Made by a program: the position numbers and the translations under genes. From Ignavibacteriales bacterium (lineage in GTDB: Bacteria > Bacteroidota > Ignavibacteria > Ignavibacteriales > Melioribacteraceae), in the NCBI GenBank assembly GCA_027080245.1, contig JALWSN010000597.1:1-10478 (forward strand): a stretch of DNA of 10,478 bases, in the 5' to 3' direction. Positions 9,101 to 10,478 of the stretch are shown here, one piece after another. How positions within the stretch are numbered: position 1 is the stretch's first letter; each line of letters opens with the position of its first letter. Under the pieces are notes generated by a model, which saw only the letters and a program-made list of their open reading frames with translations, had not been told where the DNA came from and did not search any database.

Positions 9101-9646
9101 GATTTTGTTCGAAATGAATTGGTGAATTATTCAATGAATTCGGACGCATCGGAAGGCGCAGTTAAAAATATTGCCGATATTATTGAGCGATATCAACGTT
9201 CGGATTTGTTCAAAGAAATAAGCGCATTTGAAAAATATTTCAACGAATTCAATATTTATTTAAGAGAGAACGATTATTATTTGTTTGGAATAATTGATAA
9301 GCTTATTATTACGGACGAATATTTGCTTGTGATAGATTACAAGACTGATATTATTGAAGAAAGCGGCATCCGGGAAAAGTTTTCTCATTACTTGAATCAG
9401 TTAATGTTTTACGCTTACATTGTCAAAAAGTATTTTAACGAACGAAAAAAAATATTTGCGCAGCTTGTTTTTGTGCGGAAGCCGGAGCTAAGTGTGAAGA
9501 AAGAAATTACATTGGGTGAAGTAAATGATTTCGGAAAAATAATAACCAAAGCCATTAACGGAATTCAAAGCAGGGAATACACTGCAAATATTAGTCATTG
9601 CAAGCATTGCCAATTTTACGAAAATGGTAAGTGTGTTTATTTGTGA
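6122..9646 (+). CDS. addA: AddA/RecB-like helicase-nuclease with Cys-rich (Fe-S type) nuclease domain
   Basis: UvrD-family (SF1A) DNA helicase fused to a RecB-type nuclease, 1174 residues, close to the usual AddA length. The family unwinds and trims double-strand DNA ends to load RecA. Helicase motifs in order: ANAGSGKT Walker A (21-28), AITFTEKAA (motif Ia), STIHSF (99-104), DEYQDT Walker B (387-392), GDDKQS (416-421), HSFR (454-457), TIHQAKGLE (734-742) and VAVTRAK (814-820). A charged linker (about 868-920) precedes the nuclease, which shows G-x3-H980, GIID1059, D1072-Y-K1074 and Q1093-x3-Y1097, so the catalytic set is complete. Four cysteines frame the nuclease: Cys934 in QCPLKYK, and Cys1160, Cys1163 and Cys1171 at the C-terminus. 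This is the layout of the 4Fe-4S cluster in AddB and Cas4 nucleases. In Bacillus AddAB the cluster belongs to AddB, not AddA, so its presence on the helicase-active chain is unusual for textbook AddA; the gene symbol is therefore tentative. No AddB partner is in the window. The ATG is six bases after the kinase stop, with AAGG overlapping that stop codon. Confidence 0.88.
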   Translation: MELTEFQKRALEIDKHISLTANAGSGKTFVLAKRFVEIALRQELPLNKIAAITFTEKAAGELYVKISKEINERIAKEKNPNVKRKLLRIRNQLVSSNISTIHSFCNSLLKEFAPEAGLDTNFAVIDASVANDLIDMIIADFIETNIAEEAESPEVKNDLLELIRIFGSTRALIANLRLMFYKRKTILKLYENIYDKKIEDIAANFHNKANLLLEEFLGIDLNLFLSNLIALNAEVLSADPRNKFGNEFLEVCSRVDIRGSDVISNLRKIKFALKPLLTQNGKLRKRGYLQKIKNVALPVDTEELQRKIDLLREVDFDDEIIKSELSLAKTGKLLMNVFRNLVEIYEEKKKEQSYIDLEDLLLETLKLLKNKEVQAMLSNKFKHILVDEYQDTNEVQYEILMPLLNELKKGKLFIVGDDKQSIYMFREAELEVFGKTTERIKLENKGEGVVELPHSFRLAPNIAFFTNQVFSKVFANPNPKFNEVGYSNLISTRALKEGGGVEILLSEEDSGEAEAALVAAKIQELRNQTGIPFASIAVLCARRDWFSLISKSLNERNLPFTIIGSKGFFQNQVIADVYNYLAFLIDQSDDAALVGILRSPFFFVKDEDLFKISLERGESFYEKLASFARKNKKAAEIVENIEENISNASSLPLNQLLRRIVVDSGYYSIIAARREFPNQLANLNKLLNISVEFQNEPFNSYYDFVEYLKNSIEKNVEEGESDLTSATGAIQIMTIHQAKGLEFDAVFIFKAHEKMRPESIKSKEITIEKDLGIMTKVPIDNDYFSPYKKAPIAAVAQYYLRQKQLAEFKRLFYVAVTRAKNHLFISGVARRSNQDNSFLGMLGAALGVDFKKEEILLSGSLEILQNANGKNREREEKINLTIPITRKIEIEKGKETSEQEKELISESQIAVQNVEDIPENEIFSATRLSIYLQCPLKYKLIYELGMGKLLKTLENINFNLTNNEDNDDYLPANIAGSIIHKALEKEIDAKGIVDFVRNELVNYSMNSDASEGAVKNIADIIERYQRSDLFKEISAFEKYFNEFNIYLRENDYYLFGIIDKLIITDEYLLVIDYKTDIIEESGIREKFSHYLNQLMFYAYIVKKYFNERKKIFAQLVFVRKPELSVKKEITLGEVNDFGKIITKAINGIQSREYTANISHCKHCQFYENGKCVYL

Positions 9647-9660
9647 ATGGCGCTTTAATT

Positions 9661-9695
9661 AAATTTTAGGATTAATATTATTTTCAATAAAATTT
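9661..9695 (+). terminator. Weak AT-rich inverted repeat after the helicase gene
   Basis: AAATTTTA (9661-9668) and TAAAATTT (9688-9695) are perfect eight-base arms around a 19-base loop, followed by two more T. It starts 14 bases after the helicase stop, the right place for a terminator. The stem has no G-C pairs, so intrinsic termination would be weak. Confidence 0.25.
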
Positions 9696-9783
9696 TTGTT
9701 TATTTCTGTCAAAATATTTTAAGACGCAAGTAATAAGCGCTCAAGAAATATTTTTTCTCTCCAAATTATTTTACCACGATAAA

Positions 9784-9813
9784 TGAGGACTTGTCGAAGG
9801 CGAGGCAATATCT
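9784..9813. repeat. Fragment resembling a dispersed intergenic repeat
   Basis: The stretch with GAGGACTTGTCGAAGGCG, then AGGCAATATCTG, resembles the 'cGAGGA...GAAGGCG...GAAGCAATCTC' repeats I recall between genes of many Bacteroidota-related genomes, with substitutions. It is more GC-rich than its surroundings. The match is from memory and no second copy lies in this window. Confidence 0.3.
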
Positions 9814-9888
9814 GTTAATTGGTCGGAAGCCTATAATAGCGAATCTTAAATTCATACGAACAATCTATGTAAAGGTACTATTTTTCCA

Positions 9889-9932
9889 TGCAGAAAGCGC
9901 AGAGGAATGTTGCAAAAGGCGCAGAGTAAGTT
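9889..9932. repeat. Two-copy 22-base direct repeat with CGCAGAG core
   Basis: Units at 9889-9910 and 9911-9932 abut each other and agree at 17 of 22 positions (16 of the first 19); both contain GCGCAGAG. Sequences built on CGCAGAG or CGCAAAG are, from general knowledge, common intergenic repeats in Bacteroidota-type genomes, so this looks like a decayed short array. Confidence 0.6.
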
Positions 9933-9968
9933 TTAAATAGCAAATCTCCTGAAAGCTACGAATGAACT

Positions 9969-10016
9969 GACTAAGAGACTGAGGGACCGAGAGACGAAGA
10001 GATTGAAAGACTAAGA
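9969..10016. repeat. Six-unit octanucleotide tandem repeat
   Basis: Six consecutive 8-base units fit the consensus GAYBRARR. The first (9969-9976) and last (10009-10016) are identical, GACTAAGA; inner units differ from it by two or three bases. A purine-rich GGGAAAGGAG tail follows. The period of eight is not a multiple of three and stops occur in the frames, so it is not coding. Confidence 0.8.
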
Positions 10017-10241
10017 GGGAAAGGAGTTTGGCAACCCAAATATTTTTGGTTTTTTAATTTTTACTTTTGAATTGTCAAAAGAGTATCCTCAATCAAATTG
10101 CCGTTTCATTCTCAAAATATTTTTAACCTTTAAAATATTTGAAATTTGGTAATTGGTTGTCGGTTTTGCCGCGTTAGGAATTAAAAAATTTTATTGAATT
10201 CCTTCAATGTTTTTTTCAAGTTTGGCTGGTTTCAAAAAGAG

Positions 10242-10277
10242 GCGGGAATTTTTTCGGCTGAATTTACTTTTTCCCGC
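10242..10277 (-). terminator. GC-rich inverted repeat, possible minus-strand terminator
   Basis: GCGGGAA (10242-10248) and TTCCCGC (10271-10277) are perfect seven-base arms with a 22-base loop. Read on the minus strand, the second arm is followed by CTCTTTTTG, a short T-run as in an intrinsic terminator. The long loop and the absence of any minus-strand gene in the last 200 bases weaken this call. Confidence 0.25.
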
Positions 10278-10296
10278 AAACGAAAGGAGCTTTCTT

Positions 10297-10324
10297 AAAA
10301 TCAGGGGAAAAAAATCAGGGGCAA
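10297..10324. repeat. Two-copy 14-base tandem repeat
   Basis: AAAATCAGGGGAAA (10297-10310) is followed directly by AAAATCAGGGGCAA (10311-10324), identical at 13 of 14 positions. The G4 runs stand out in AT-rich sequence. It looks like a recent slippage duplication. Confidence 0.7.
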
Positions 10325-10374
10325 ATTTTCCAACTACGCCAACCATTTAAAATTTAAAAAAATAATTCTCCAAA

Positions 10375-10394
10375 TATTAACCTAATGGTTAATA
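10375..10394. promoter_or_regulatory. Eight-base-arm dyad, possible operator
   Basis: TATTAACC (10375-10382) and GGTTAATA (10387-10394) are perfect arms around a four-base TAAT centre. No T-run follows, so a terminator is unlikely. Its size and symmetry fit a dimeric repressor site, possibly for a gene that begins beyond the right edge; a simple cruciform or chance are the alternatives. Confidence 0.35.
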
Positions 10395-10478
10395 ATGAAC
10401 AAGTAAAATTCGAAAAAAATTAGAGAGGAATGACTAAACTTTTTTTGATTTAATACGATAATAGCGTTGAAAAAAGCG

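Larger units (their letters stand above)
9647..10478. other. Gene-free AT-rich region of about 830 bases with repeats
   Basis: No frame on either strand gives a convincing protein; the longest + frame (9737-9940) lacks an ATG and runs through repeat sequence. The stretch holds the repeats and dyads listed separately. It also has several AAATATTT-type runs (around 9711, 10036, 10115 and 10132) and an imperfect GGAATT/AATTCC repeat at 10177-10202. The next gene to the right is not visible. This contrasts sharply with the tight packing before it. Confidence 0.7.

Noticed and set aside
6122..9646. Helicase-Cas4-like nuclease as part of a CRISPR or phage-defence system
   Set aside because: No CRISPR repeats, Cas genes or other defence partners are in the window, and the protein length and motif order fit the AddA repair family.
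9737..9940. Open + strand frame of about 67 codons after the helicase gene
   Set aside because: It has no ATG, the only alternative start (TTG at 9791) has no ribosome binding site, and its second half is a translation of the CGCAGAG repeat, so it is not a credible gene.
10027..10069. Bacteroidota-type promoter (TTTG ... TACTTTTG) in the right intergenic region
   Set aside because: TACTTTTG fits the -7 box, but the available TTTG boxes are 13 or 31 bases away instead of about 19, and no gene follows.
10431..10454. Short ATG frame after GAGAGG near the right edge
   Set aside because: It closes after seven codons; it could at most be a leader peptide and nothing supports that.

Overview
The window is AT-rich and gene-dense on its left nine-tenths, with every supported gene on the + strand. 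The combination of a DUF4783-type secreted protein, a fibronectin-type-III lipoprotein, a very large NtrY-like sensor kinase and an AddA/RecB-like helicase-nuclease points to the Bacteroidota/Chlorobi/Ignavibacteriota group. An Ignavibacteria-like genome is my best guess, from protein style and base composition only; no marker gene proves it.

Layout: (1) bases 2-778 are the C-terminal 258 residues of dihydroorotase (PyrC, pyrimidine synthesis), cut by the window edge. (2) Bases 779-1036 are an intergenic region with a near-consensus sigma-54 (-24/-12) promoter just upstream of the next gene, and several TGAA/TTCA dyads further up. (3) Bases 1037-9646 hold four consecutive co-directional genes: a lipoprotein with one FN3 domain (1037-1867), a small exported DUF4783-like protein (1934-2344), a 1253-residue polytopic histidine kinase of NtrY type (2354-6115), and a 1174-residue UvrD-like helicase with a C-terminal RecB/Cas4-type nuclease carrying four Fe-S-type cysteines (6122-9646). 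Gaps between them are 66, 9 and 6 bases, so the last three are very likely co-transcribed and all four may be one operon. (4) Bases 9647-10478 have no credible gene. They hold a set of repeats and dyads: an eroded dispersed-repeat-like fragment, a 22-base-period CGCAGAG repeat, a six-unit octanucleotide repeat, a 14-base tandem duplication and two inverted repeats.

How the genes may work together: the first two products are predicted to leave the cytoplasm and the third is a membrane sensor, so the cluster looks like an envelope or signalling unit with a double-strand-break repair nuclease as its last gene. The kinase is most like NtrY, whose usual partner NtrX is a sigma-54 activator-type regulator. 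A sigma-54 promoter at the head of the cluster therefore suggests feedback, but no response regulator lies in the window and this link is inference. I found no CRISPR array, tRNA, rRNA, transposase gene or convincing defence island.
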